Part shown: positions 15,518 to 23,266 of the stretch, in pieces
Layout: every line of letters starts with the position of its first letter
Numbering within the stretch: the first letter of the stretch is position 1
Origin: Oscillospiraceae bacterium
GTDB lineage: Bacteria; Bacillota; Clostridia; Oscillospirales; Oscillospiraceae
Assembly (NCBI GenBank): GCA_021770845.1
Contig: JAETQF010000003.1
Location: 1 to 64,000 of the forward strand
Reading direction: 5' to 3'
DNA length: 64,000 nt
Notes under the pieces: model-generated
What the model was told of the DNA's origin: nothing
Databases searched by the model: none
Seen by the model: the letters and a program-made list of their open reading frames with translations, nothing else
Made by a program: the position numbers and the translations under genes

Positions 15518-16483
15518 TCAGGGCAGCAGGGCCTCCACCTCCGCCCGCTCCGGCATGGAGCGGATGGCCCCCTTCCGGGTGGTGACCAGGTAGGCCGCCG
15601 TGTTGGCGAAGCGGAGCATCCCGGTGAGATCCGCCTGGGTGAGGCCGTCCAGGCCCCGCTCCAGCACGAAGCTCAGCACGCAGGCGCAGAAGGTGTCCCC
15701 GGCCCCGGTGGTTTCGATGGTGCCGCCCAGCTGGCAGGCGGGGACGAACACCCGCTTGTCCTCATAATAGGAGTAGCTGCCCTCCGCCCCGGCGGTGACG
15801 TTGCATAGTTTAATGTTGGGGTATTTGCCCCGCAGCAGGGCCGCGCCCCTGTCGAAGTCCGTCTCGCCGGTCATGAACTCCAGCTCGTTGTCGGCGATTT
15901 TCAAGATATCACAGTGGGCCAGGCCGTAGGAGATCTGGGCCCGGGCATCCTCCAGACTGGCCCAAAGGGGCGGGCGGAGGTTGGGGTCGAAGGAGATCAG
16001 CGCGCCGCCCTCCCGGGCGCAGTCGATGGCGCTGGTGGTGGCCTTCCGCACCCCCTCGTGGGTCATGGACAGGGTGCCGAAGTGGAAGATCCGGCTGTTG
16101 GCGATGACGTCCAGGGGCAGCTCGTCCTCTGTCAGCAGCATATCCGCGCCGGGGCTGCGGTAGAAGGAGAAGTCCCGGTCGCCGTTGGCAAAGGTTTTCA
16201 CGAAGGCCAGGGTGGTGCGGGCGTCCCGGTCGAACACCAGGTGATCCATGCAGATCCCCGCCTCCGCCGCCACGTCCCGGAGCAGGCGGCCGAACAGATC
16301 CTCCCCCACCTTGCCCACGAAGGCGCAGGAGCGGCCCAGCTTCTTCAGCATGGCCAGCACGTTGCAGGGCGCGCCGCCGGGGTTGGCCTCAAAGAGGGTG
16401 TTGCCCTGGCCGCTGAGCCCATTCTCCGTAAAGTCGATGAGCAGCTCCCCCAGGGCGGTGACGTCGAACCGGTTCTCAGTCAT
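15518..16483 (-). CDS. PfkB-family sugar kinase, probably fructokinase
   Basis: 321 aa. The ribokinase/PfkB fold is clear: N-terminal ALGELLIDFTENG, NPGGAPCNVLAML, and the catalytic GAGDTFCA near residue 240. The opening residues resemble bacterial fructokinases, so ATP-dependent phosphorylation of fructose is the best guess. GAGGAGG lies ahead of ATG 16483. It lies downstream of malQ but a hairpin separates them, so membership in the maltodextrin operon is uncertain. Confidence 0.9.
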   Translation of the reverse strand: MTENRFDVTALGELLIDFTENGLSGQGNTLFEANPGGAPCNVLAMLKKLGRSCAFVGKVGEDLFGRLLRDVAAEAGICMDHLVFDRDARTTLAFVKTFANGDRDFSFYRSPGADMLLTEDELPLDVIANSRIFHFGTLSMTHEGVRKATTSAIDCAREGGALISFDPNLRPPLWASLEDARAQISYGLAHCDILKIADNELEFMTGETDFDRGAALLRGKYPNIKLCNVTAGAEGSYSYYEDKRVFVPACQLGGTIETTGAGDTFCACVLSFVLERGLDGLTQADLTGMLRFANTAAYLVTTRKGAIRSMPERAEVEALLP

Positions 16484-16554
16484 AGGGCATCCTCCTCGTG
16501 GTATCCTGTTTAGGCTATATCATACCCCTTTTGCCCAGGGCTGTCAATGCTGAA

Positions 16555-16588
16555 AGCGCCCGTCCCTCCGGTTCGAGGGGCGGGCGCT
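16555..16588 (-). terminator. Terminator of malQ
   Basis: AGCGCCCGCCCCTCG / CGGAGGGACGGGCGCT stem directly after malQ, followed by a short TTT on the minus strand. Confidence 0.6.
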
Positions 16589-16593
16589 GGAGG

Positions 16594-18087
16594 CTATGGG
16601 TTCTGTTCCGGCAGGCGCTGGTATACCTCCGTCTCCCGGCGCAGGCGGCGGGCCAGCCGGGGGGAGAAGGAGCCGGGCAGAGCCCGCCACTGCCAGTTGC
16701 CCCCCAGGGTGGAGGGGGTGTTCATCCGGGCCTCGCTGCCCAGGCCCAGCAGATCCTGGGCCTGGATCACCGCCAGATCGGCGGGGGAGGCCCAGGCCGC
16801 GCGCATCATGCCCCAGTGGTAGCCCTCCCGCTTGCTGAGGCGCAGGTACGCCTTGGCGAAGGCGGCGTCCTCGGGGGCGGCGGAGGCCAGCCAGCCCTGG
16901 ATGGTGTCGTTGTCGTGGGTGCCGGGGTAGGCCACGCAGTTGGCGGGGTAGCAGTGGGGCAGGTAGCCGGGGGCGGGATCCCGGCTGTCGAAGGCCAGCT
17001 CCAGCACCTTCATGCCGGGGTAGCCCGTCTCCCGCAGCAGCTCCCGCACCGAGTCGGTGAGGAAGCCCAGATCCTCGGCGATGATGTTCTGCCGCCCCAG
17101 CTTCTGGTTGACGGCCCGGAAGAAGTCCATGCCGGGGCCGGGCCGCCAGCGGCCGTTCCGGGCGGTGTCGTCCCCGTAGGGGATGGCGTAGTAGGCGTCA
17201 AAGGCCCGGAAGTGGTCGATGCGCAGCACGTCGTAGATTTTCAACTGGAAAGCGATGCGCCGCAGCCACCACTGGTAGCCGTCCTGCTTCATCCGATCCC
17301 AGTCAAAGAGGGGGTTGCCCCAGAGCTGGCCGTCGGCGGCGAAGCCGTCGGGGGGGCAGCCGGACACCTCGGTGGGCATGAAGTTCTCGTCCAGCTGGAA
17401 CTGGGACTGATTGGCCCACACGTCGGCGCTGTCCCCTGCCACATAGATGGGCAGGTCGCCGATGATGGACACGCCCTGGCCGTTGGCGTACTCCTTCAGG
17501 TTCCACCACTGGGTGAAAAAGAGGTACTGGACGGCCTTCCAGAACAATATGTCCTGGACCAGCTCCTGCCCGGCGGCCTTCAGCGCGGCGGGATCCCGCC
17601 GGCGCAGCTCCTCTGGCCATTGGAACCAGGACACGCCGCCGAATTTGTCCTTCAGCGCCATGAACAGGGCGTAGTCCTCCAGCCAGTCCGCGTTGTCCGC
17701 CAGGAAGGGGGCGAAGTCCGCCGGGGGGGCGGCCAGCAGCCGCTGGACGGCACGGCGCAGCACCGGGTAGCGCCGCTCATAGAGCAGGGCGTAGTCCACA
17801 CGCTTGGGGTCGTCCCCCCAGTCAAGCTCCTGGTACTCCCGCCGCTGGAGAAAGCCCCAGTCCGCCAGGGTGTCCAGGTCGATGAAATAGGGGTTGCCGG
17901 CGCAGGAGGAGAAGGACTGGTAGGGGGAGTCGCCGTAGCTGGTGGGGCAGATGGGCAGGATCTGCCAGCAGGACTGCCCCCCGGCGGCGAGGAAGTCCAC
18001 AAATTCCCGGGCGGCGGCGCCCAGGGTGCCGATGCCGCAGGGAGAGGGTAGAGAGGAGATGGGCATTAAGATGCCGGCGGATCTCAT
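16594..18087 (-). CDS. malQ: 4-alpha-glucanotransferase (amylomaltase)
   Basis: GH77 enzyme that moves glucan segments between maltodextrins and releases glucose. 497 aa, the usual length. Catalytic motifs are visible: LRIDHFRAFDAYY (nucleophile Asp), IAEDLGFLTD (acid Glu) and GTHDND. ATG 18087 gives MRSAGILMPISSLPSP, the typical family start, behind AAAGGTGG. The long frame upstream is a shadow of lacI. It is the fifth gene after the ABC transporter and LacI regulator, which points to maltodextrin or starch-derived oligosaccharides as substrate. Confidence 0.96.
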   Translation of the reverse strand: MRSAGILMPISSLPSPCGIGTLGAAAREFVDFLAAGGQSCWQILPICPTSYGDSPYQSFSSCAGNPYFIDLDTLADWGFLQRREYQELDWGDDPKRVDYALLYERRYPVLRRAVQRLLAAPPADFAPFLADNADWLEDYALFMALKDKFGGVSWFQWPEELRRRDPAALKAAGQELVQDILFWKAVQYLFFTQWWNLKEYANGQGVSIIGDLPIYVAGDSADVWANQSQFQLDENFMPTEVSGCPPDGFAADGQLWGNPLFDWDRMKQDGYQWWLRRIAFQLKIYDVLRIDHFRAFDAYYAIPYGDDTARNGRWRPGPGMDFFRAVNQKLGRQNIIAEDLGFLTDSVRELLRETGYPGMKVLELAFDSRDPAPGYLPHCYPANCVAYPGTHDNDTIQGWLASAAPEDAAFAKAYLRLSKREGYHWGMMRAAWASPADLAVIQAQDLLGLGSEARMNTPSTLGGNWQWRALPGSFSPRLARRLRRETEVYQRLPEQNP

Positions 18088-18119
18088 CACAAGGTTCCAC
18101 CTTTCTGGGGGTTGATAGG

Positions 18120-19130
18120 TCAGGCCGTCCGGGGCGATGCTACGCTTCCACCGGAGATGAGCTGGAAGGGCACCACGTTGTGGACGGGGGGACAGGGCCG
18201 CTGGATACCGCGCAGCAGCAGCTCCACCCCCTGCTCCGCCAGCAGCTGGGTGTCCTGCCGGACGGTGGCCAGCCGGGGGACGGAGAACTGGGACAGAGGG
18301 ATGCCGTCGTAGCCCACCACAGACACGTCCTCCGGGATCTTGCGGCCCAGATCCCGGATGGCCCGGATGGCGCCCATGGCCATCACGTCGCTGAGGCAGA
18401 ACAGGGCGGTGAGCTCCGGACACCGGGCCAGCAGCCGCTTGGTGGTGTCGTAGGCGTCGGACAGGGAGTAGCGGCAGGGCTCGCACCGCCGGGGGTCAAA
18501 GGGCAGGCCCAGCTCGTCGAAGGCCCGCTGGCAGCCCCGCACCCGGCGGTAGCTGATCTGGGTGCACGACCAGTTGCCCCCCACCAGGCCGATGTGCCGG
18601 TGGCCCTGGCCGGCCAGGAGGCGGATCACCTGCCGGGCGGCTTCCTCGTCGTCGGTGGTGAGGGAGGACAGGTTGGCGAAGCCCAGCTCCCGGGCGGAGT
18701 TTGTCAGCAGGACGCAGGGCACGCTGATCCCGCCGAACTCCGCCTGGAAAAACTCCAGGTCGCCCCCCAAAAAGAGGATCCCCTGGGGCTTGCGCTCCCG
18801 GCAGAGCTGGAGGGCGTAGGCCACCTCGTTGGCGTCCTCGTCCAGGTAATACACCGCCGCGTCCCGGCCCGCGTCCTGCAGCAGCTGCTGGCACCGCTCC
18901 ACCAGATCGGCAAAGAGCATATTCATGGTGCCCTTGACGATGAGGGCCACGGAGGCGCTGGTCTGCTGCTTGAGGTGCTTGGCGTTGGTGTTGGGCTGGA
19001 AGCCCTGCTCCTCCACCACCGCCAGCACCTTCCGGCGGGTGTCCTCCGACACGTCGGGGTGGTCGTTCAATACCCGGGACACGGTGGCCACGCCCACGCC
19101 CGACAGCCGCGCGATATCCTTGATGGTCAT
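18120..19130 (-). CDS. LacI-family transcriptional regulator
   Basis: 336 aa. The N-terminal LacI helix-turn-helix (MTIKDIARLSGVGVATVSRVLN) spans residues 1-50 and the hinge follows. The periplasmic-binding-like effector domain fills the rest. It lies within the sugar transporter operon, after the permease genes and before malQ. The imperfect palindrome at 22493-22532, beside the operon promoter, is the obvious operator. It probably represses the operon until a maltodextrin-type inducer binds; the inducer is inferred from neighbours. Confidence 0.94.
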   Translation of the reverse strand: MTIKDIARLSGVGVATVSRVLNDHPDVSEDTRRKVLAVVEEQGFQPNTNAKHLKQQTSASVALIVKGTMNMLFADLVERCQQLLQDAGRDAAVYYLDEDANEVAYALQLCRERKPQGILFLGGDLEFFQAEFGGISVPCVLLTNSARELGFANLSSLTTDDEEAARQVIRLLAGQGHRHIGLVGGNWSCTQISYRRVRGCQRAFDELGLPFDPRRCEPCRYSLSDAYDTTKRLLARCPELTALFCLSDVMAMGAIRAIRDLGRKIPEDVSVVGYDGIPLSQFSVPRLATVRQDTQLLAEQGVELLLRGIQRPCPPVHNVVPFQLISGGSVASPRTA

Positions 19131-19151
19131 CCGTATCCCTCCTTTCGAGGA

Positions 19152-20012
19152 TCAGCCCTTCACAGCTCCTGCGGCCACGCCCTTGATGATGTGCTTCTGG
19201 CAGGTGAGGTAGAACACGATCACCGGGATGATGGACAGCAGGATCAGGGCCATGGTGGCGCCCAGATCCACGGTGCCGTAGCTGCCCTTCAGGTACTGGA
19301 TGTGGATGGGGATGGTGCGGTACTTGGTGATGTTCAGCACCAGGGAGGGCAGCAGGTAGTCGTTCCACACCCACATGATCTCCAGGATGCCCACGGAGAT
19401 CATGGTGGGCTTGAGCATGGGCAGCACCACGGAGAAGTAGGTGCGCAGCGGCCCGCAGCCGTCGATGGCGGCGGCCTCCTCAATCTCCAGGGGGATGGAC
19501 TTGACGAAGCCCACGAACATGAAGATGGCCAGCCCCGCGCCGAAGCCCAGATAGACGATGGGGATCGTCCAGGGGGTGTTCAGCTTCAGCCTGTCGGCGG
19601 TCTTGGACAGGGTGTACATCACCATCTGGAAGGGAACCACCATGGAGAACACGCACAGGAAGTAGAGCACCTTGCAGAAGAAGGAGTTCACCCGGGCGAT
19701 GTACCAGGCGGCCATGGAGGTGCACAGCAGGATCAGGGCGGTGGACAGCACGGTGATGATGACGCTGTACTTCACGCTGTCCGCAAAGGGGTAGTTGCCG
19801 AAGGTCATGCCCTTGATGAAGTTGTCGAAGCCGGCCCACATCTCACCGGTGGGCAGGGCGAAGGTGTCGGTCTTGACGTAGGTGTTCAGCTTGAAGGAGT
19901 TGATCACCACCGCCAGCACGGGCAGCACGTAGATGATGCAGATCACGGCCAGCACCACGGACAGGATGGCCTTCCGGCGGCGTTCGGGGGACATGGTTTT
20001 CTTGTTGTTCAT
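19152..20012 (-). CDS. Sugar ABC transporter permease, MalG-like
   Basis: 286 aa with six membrane segments. The cytoplasmic EAA loop that docks on the ATPase is visible (IEEAAAIDGCGPLRTYF). Its ATG overlaps the stop of the preceding permease gene by 1 base, so the two are translationally coupled. It pairs with the MalF-like subunit to form the channel for the sugar bound by the lipoprotein encoded at 21095. No ATPase gene is in the cluster; a shared MsmK-type ATPase elsewhere is likely. Confidence 0.94.
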   Translation of the reverse strand: MNNKKTMSPERRRKAILSVVLAVICIIYVLPVLAVVINSFKLNTYVKTDTFALPTGEMWAGFDNFIKGMTFGNYPFADSVKYSVIITVLSTALILLCTSMAAWYIARVNSFFCKVLYFLCVFSMVVPFQMVMYTLSKTADRLKLNTPWTIPIVYLGFGAGLAIFMFVGFVKSIPLEIEEAAAIDGCGPLRTYFSVVLPMLKPTMISVGILEIMWVWNDYLLPSLVLNITKYRTIPIHIQYLKGSYGTVDLGATMALILLSIIPVIVFYLTCQKHIIKGVAAGAVKG

Positions 20013-20917
20013 TACTGCTGCACCTCCCGTTTGCGGGTGTAGGCCAGCTGGGCCAGGCCCAGACCGGCCACCAGTACGAAGAAGATAACCGCCTTGGCCT
20101 GGGCGGTGCCCTGGGATGTGGCGCTGGGGGTGTTGAAGGTGTTGAAGATGTTCAGGGCCAGCATCTCGGTCTGCTTGACGGTGGTGCCGTCAGGCAGGAT
20201 GGTGAAGGGCTGGCCGGCGGTGAGGGCCAGGTTCTGATCGAACAGCTTGAAGCCGTTGGTCAGGGACAGGAACATACAGATGGTGATGGAGGGCATCACG
20301 TTGGGGATGGTGACCTTGAACAGGGTCTGCCAGCGGGTGGCCCCGTCGATGCGGGCGGCCTCCAGCATCTCGCCGGGGACGTTCTGGAGTCCGGCGATGT
20401 AAATGATCATCATGTAGCCGATCTGCTGCCAGCACATGAGGATGATCAGGCCCCAGAAGCCGAATTTGCTGTCCATCAGGATGGAGGTGGACCAGCGGCT
20501 GAGGATGCCGTCAAAGATCATGGACCAGATGTAGCCCAGCACGATGCCGCCGATGAGGTTGGGCATGAAGAACACGGTGCGGAACAGGTTGCTGCCCTTG
20601 ATCCCCTGGGTCAGGACGTAGGCCACGGCGAAGGCCAGCACGTTGATGATCACCAGGGACACGATGGCGAACAGGGCGGTGTACCAGAAGGCGTGGCGGA
20701 AGGAGGCGTCCTGGAAGGCCTTGACATAGTTGCCGAAGCCGATGAACTTGGCGTCGGAAATCGTCTTGAACTGGCACAGGGACAGCCAGATACCCTGGAG
20801 GAAGGGCCAGACAAAGCCGATGCAGAAGGCGATGACCACAGGCCCCAGGAACAGCGGGCTCCACATCCGGGTGGCGCGCCGGAGGGAGTTGTTGTTGGTG
20901 TGTTTCGCTTTTTTCAA
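20012..20917 (-). CDS. Sugar ABC transporter permease, MalF-like
   Basis: 301 aa from the TTG at 20917 (MKKAKHTNNN), which has AAGAGGAGC at the right distance; the longer frame upstream runs through a palindromic repeat and is not credible. About six membrane segments, with the EAA loop MLEAARIDGATRWQTLF. Partner of the MalG-like permease, overlapping it by 1 base. About 180 bp with two strong hairpins separates it from the binding-protein gene upstream, which could lower permease expression relative to the binding protein. Confidence 0.93.
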   Translation of the reverse strand: MKKAKHTNNNSLRRATRMWSPLFLGPVVIAFCIGFVWPFLQGIWLSLCQFKTISDAKFIGFGNYVKAFQDASFRHAFWYTALFAIVSLVIINVLAFAVAYVLTQGIKGSNLFRTVFFMPNLIGGIVLGYIWSMIFDGILSRWSTSILMDSKFGFWGLIILMCWQQIGYMMIIYIAGLQNVPGEMLEAARIDGATRWQTLFKVTIPNVMPSITICMFLSLTNGFKLFDQNLALTAGQPFTILPDGTTVKQTEMLALNIFNTFNTPSATSQGTAQAKAVIFFVLVAGLGLAQLAYTRKREVQQ

Positions 20918-20940
20918 GATATCAGCTCCTCTTGAGGTTT

Positions 20941-21011
20941 TGCAGGGGCGCACATTGTGCGCCCGCGGGAGGCGGGGGAGGCTGTGCGGGCGCACAATGT
21001 CCGCCCCTGCA
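20941..21011. repeat. Palindromic repeat family 1, copy 3
   Basis: Arms of 26 nt (20941-20966 and 20986-21011) pair with one mismatch; the element begins TGCAGGGGCG. It sits between the sugar-binding protein gene and the MalF-like gene in one operon. Confidence 0.75.
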
Positions 21012-21028
21012 TACGGACGGGAAGGAAA

Positions 21029-21057
21029 GCCGGGGCGGGCGACGCGCCCGCCCCGGC
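21029..21057. other. Strong GC hairpin between malE-like and malF-like genes
   Basis: Perfect 13-bp stem GCCGGGGCGGGCG / CGCCCGCCCCGGC with a 3-nt loop, followed on the minus strand by TTTCC. It could attenuate transcription or protect the upstream mRNA end. Confidence 0.6.
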
Positions 21058-21094
21058 CTGATGTCAAAGCGTAAGGGTTAAAGCGGAGGGGGAA

Positions 21095-22462
21095 TCAGCC
21101 GTTGACGGCCTGGTACTGGACGGCCCAGCCGTCCACAAAGGCGGTCTTGACGGTCTCCCAGTTGGCGTCGGACTGATCGCTGTTGTACTGGTTCAGAGCG
21201 GCAACCAGAGTGGCGCGGTAGGCGTCCACGTTGGGCTGGTAGTTGGTGACCCAGGGCATCACGTAGTTGCCGGCGGCGGTGTAGTCGGCGGCGTTCTTCA
21301 GGAAGCCGTTGGTGGACTCGGGGGCGTTCTTATAGGGCAGGATGCCCAGCTCGGCCACCATCTTGGCGGAGGCGTCGGGGTCGGACACCAGCCACACCAT
21401 GAAGTCCATGGTGGCCTTCTGGTCGGCCTCGGAGACCTTGGAGTTGATGGCCCAGCAGTTCTCGGTGCCGCAGTTCAGGCCGGCCTTCTCCTCGCCTTCC
21501 ACGCCGCAGTAGTAGGGGATCATCACGGCGTTGGGCACCTTCTCGGCGTACTTGGCGTACTCCCAGGAGCCCTGGACGGTGAAGGCGGCCTTGCCGTCCA
21601 TGAACTCCTGGGCGGCGTCATGGCCGCCGGTGGCCAGCTCATTGGGGGAGGTCAGGCTGTTGTTGATGCACAGGTCGTACAGGTTCTTGAAGTTCTCCAT
21701 ATACGCGCCGGTGAGGGAGGGGGGGCACTCGGTCCAGGGATCGTCCTTCTGCTCATAGAAGTACTCCAGGTTGGCCATGTGGCCGGTGAAGCGCCAGGAG
21801 GAGTTGCCGTCCATGTCGCAGGAGGTGAAGGCGTCGAAGCCCAGCTCGCCGGCCCGGGCGTGGATGTCCTCCACCACGGTCTTGAGGGTCTCAAAGTTCT
21901 TGATGTCCTCCACCTTGTGGCCGGCCTGCTCCACCAGGGTGGGGTTGACGATGATGCCGTAGCACTCGTAGCAGTAGCCGATGGACACCAGCTTGCCGGT
22001 CTCGTCATAGAGGTTATAGGCGTCGGTGTTCAGCTCGGCCTCGATGGCGGTGCCCTTCAGATCCAGGGCGTAGTCCTTCCAGTCCTTCACGCCGGCGGTG
22101 TTGCCGATGACGAACAGGGTGGGAGCCTCGGTCTTATCCATCTCGGCGATGAGGGTCTGGCTGTAGGTGCCGGCGGCGGCGGTGACGACCTGGACGGGCA
22201 CGCCGGTCTTGGCGGTGTAGGTCTGGGCCAGCTCCTGAGCGGTGGTGTCCAGCTCGGGCTTGAAGTTCAGCCAGTAGACGCGGCCCTCGCCGGCGGGGGC
22301 GGGATCCTTGTTGTCATCGGGCGCCTTGGTCTCGGTGCCGGCCTGGGACTCGGGGGGGGTGCTGCCTTCCGTGCCGGGGTTGCTGGCGCAGCCAGCAAGC
22401 AGCATGGCCATGGCCATGCTGAGGGCCAGTACCAGCGCAATGAGCTTCTTGGTCATTTTCAT
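21095..22462 (-). CDS. Sugar ABC transporter substrate-binding lipoprotein
   Basis: 455 aa. Lipoprotein signal peptide of 24 residues with the lipobox LLAGC (Cys25), then a Gly/Thr/Pro-rich linker of about 35 residues. The rest is a cluster 1 extracellular solute-binding protein, MalE/UgpB type. First gene of the operon with permeases, LacI regulator and MalQ, so the ligand is probably a maltodextrin or another alpha-glucoside. TAGGAGG precedes ATG 22462. A LacI-like operator and sigma-A promoter lie just upstream. Confidence 0.94.
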   Translation of the reverse strand: MKMTKKLIALVLALSMAMAMLLAGCASNPGTEGSTPPESQAGTETKAPDDNKDPAPAGEGRVYWLNFKPELDTTAQELAQTYTAKTGVPVQVVTAAAGTYSQTLIAEMDKTEAPTLFVIGNTAGVKDWKDYALDLKGTAIEAELNTDAYNLYDETGKLVSIGYCYECYGIIVNPTLVEQAGHKVEDIKNFETLKTVVEDIHARAGELGFDAFTSCDMDGNSSWRFTGHMANLEYFYEQKDDPWTECPPSLTGAYMENFKNLYDLCINNSLTSPNELATGGHDAAQEFMDGKAAFTVQGSWEYAKYAEKVPNAVMIPYYCGVEGEEKAGLNCGTENCWAINSKVSEADQKATMDFMVWLVSDPDASAKMVAELGILPYKNAPESTNGFLKNAADYTAAGNYVMPWVTNYQPNVDAYRATLVAALNQYNSDQSDANWETVKTAFVDGWAVQYQAVNG

Positions 22463-22492
22463 TTCCTCCTACTAAATTTTGAATACCAGGTA

Positions 22493-22532
22493 CTGGAAAG
22501 GTTACCGGTAAGGTTACCGGGAACGTTTCCAG
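22493..22532 (-). promoter_or_regulatory. LacI-type operator of the sugar operon
   Basis: Imperfect inverted repeat with 17-nt arms: CTGGAAAGGTTACCGGT (22493-22509) and ACCGGGAACGTTTCCAG (22516-22532), two mismatches, 6-nt centre. It lies just downstream of the -10, where bound repressor would block transcription. Confidence 0.65.
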
Positions 22533-22545
22533 TCCCTATGCACAC

Positions 22546-22574
22546 ATAATAACCACATTGTACCCAGTTTGCAA
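22546..22574 (-). promoter_or_regulatory. Promoter of the sugar operon
   Basis: Minus-strand TTGCAA (22574-22569), 17-nt spacer, TATTAT (22551-22546). Confidence 0.6.
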
Positions 22575-22665
22575 GTAAAAATTTGCCGAACCCTACAAGT
22601 TCAGAGGATTGCAAAAAAACCCTCCGCCTTTTTTGTGCACAACGCCCAAGATCTTCCTGGGCCGC

Positions 22666-22694
22666 GCATGATCTCCCGGCGGCGGGGCATACTG
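22666..22694 (+). promoter_or_regulatory. Possible forespore (sigma-G type) promoter of spoVAC
   Basis: GCATG, 17-nt spacer, CATACTG. This compares with the sigma-G pattern (GHATR, about 18, CATNMTA) as I recall it; the last base of the -10 differs. It lies 20 nt before the spoVAC start. Confidence 0.4.
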
Positions 22695-22713
22695 GGAACG
22701 AGGTGAAGCGCGC

Positions 22714-23157
22714 ATGGACATGAACAATCAGGAGTACAATAAATATGTGAGCGACCGGGCGGATCCCTCCCCGCTGTGGAAGGATCTGCTGTGGGCCTTC
22801 TGCGTGGGGGGCGCCATCTGCGCCGGCGGCCAGGGGCTGTCCGCCCTCTACCAGGGCCTTGGGGCGGGGAAGGAGGACGCGGGGACGTGGGCCTCCGTCA
22901 CGTTGATCTTCCTGGCCTCCCTGCTCACCGGCCTGGGGGTGTTCGACAACATCGCCAAGCACGCCGGGGCGGGCACCCTGGTGCCCATCACCGGCTTCTC
23001 CAACGCCATGGTGTCCCCGGCGCTGGAGTTCAAGAGCGAGGGGCTGGTCACCGGCACCGGGGCCAAGCTGTTCACCGTGGCGGGGCCCGTGCTGGCCTAC
23101 GGGATCTCAGCCAGCGTGATCTACGGGATCATCATTTACGCGCTGGGGCTGTTCTGA
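22714..23157 (+). CDS. spoVAC: Stage V sporulation protein AC
   Basis: 147 aa membrane protein, part of the channel that moves dipicolinic acid into the forespore and out at germination. Typical stretches are GGAICAGGQGLSALYQ, FLASLLTGLGVFDNIAKHAGAG and FSNAMVSPALEFKSEG. Four or five membrane helices. GAGGTGA lies ahead of ATG 22714. It stands alone, whereas spoVAC normally sits in a spoVAC-D-E cluster. A hairpin follows the gene, so it is probably monocistronic. Confidence 0.92.
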   Translation: MDMNNQEYNKYVSDRADPSPLWKDLLWAFCVGGAICAGGQGLSALYQGLGAGKEDAGTWASVTLIFLASLLTGLGVFDNIAKHAGAGTLVPITGFSNAMVSPALEFKSEGLVTGTGAKLFTVAGPVLAYGISASVIYGIIIYALGLF

Positions 23158-23163
23158 CGGATG

Positions 23164-23202
23164 GAAAGCGGGAGAGGGCTTTTTAGGCCCCTTCCGCTTT
23201 TC
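23164..23202 (+). terminator. Terminator of spoVAC
   Basis: GAAAGCGGGAGAGGGC pairs imperfectly with GCCCCTTCCGCTTTT; a T-rich stretch follows. Confidence 0.5.
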
Positions 23203-23266
23203 CTTTGCGCAGCCGGGAAAAATGTGGTATACTGTCCCCACATCCCAACAAGCAAAGGAGATCAAC

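Noticed and set aside
20012-21067. Longer start for the MalF-like permease
   Set aside because: The extra 50 residues come from a family 1 palindrome and a hairpin; the TTG at 20917 has the ribosome-binding site.
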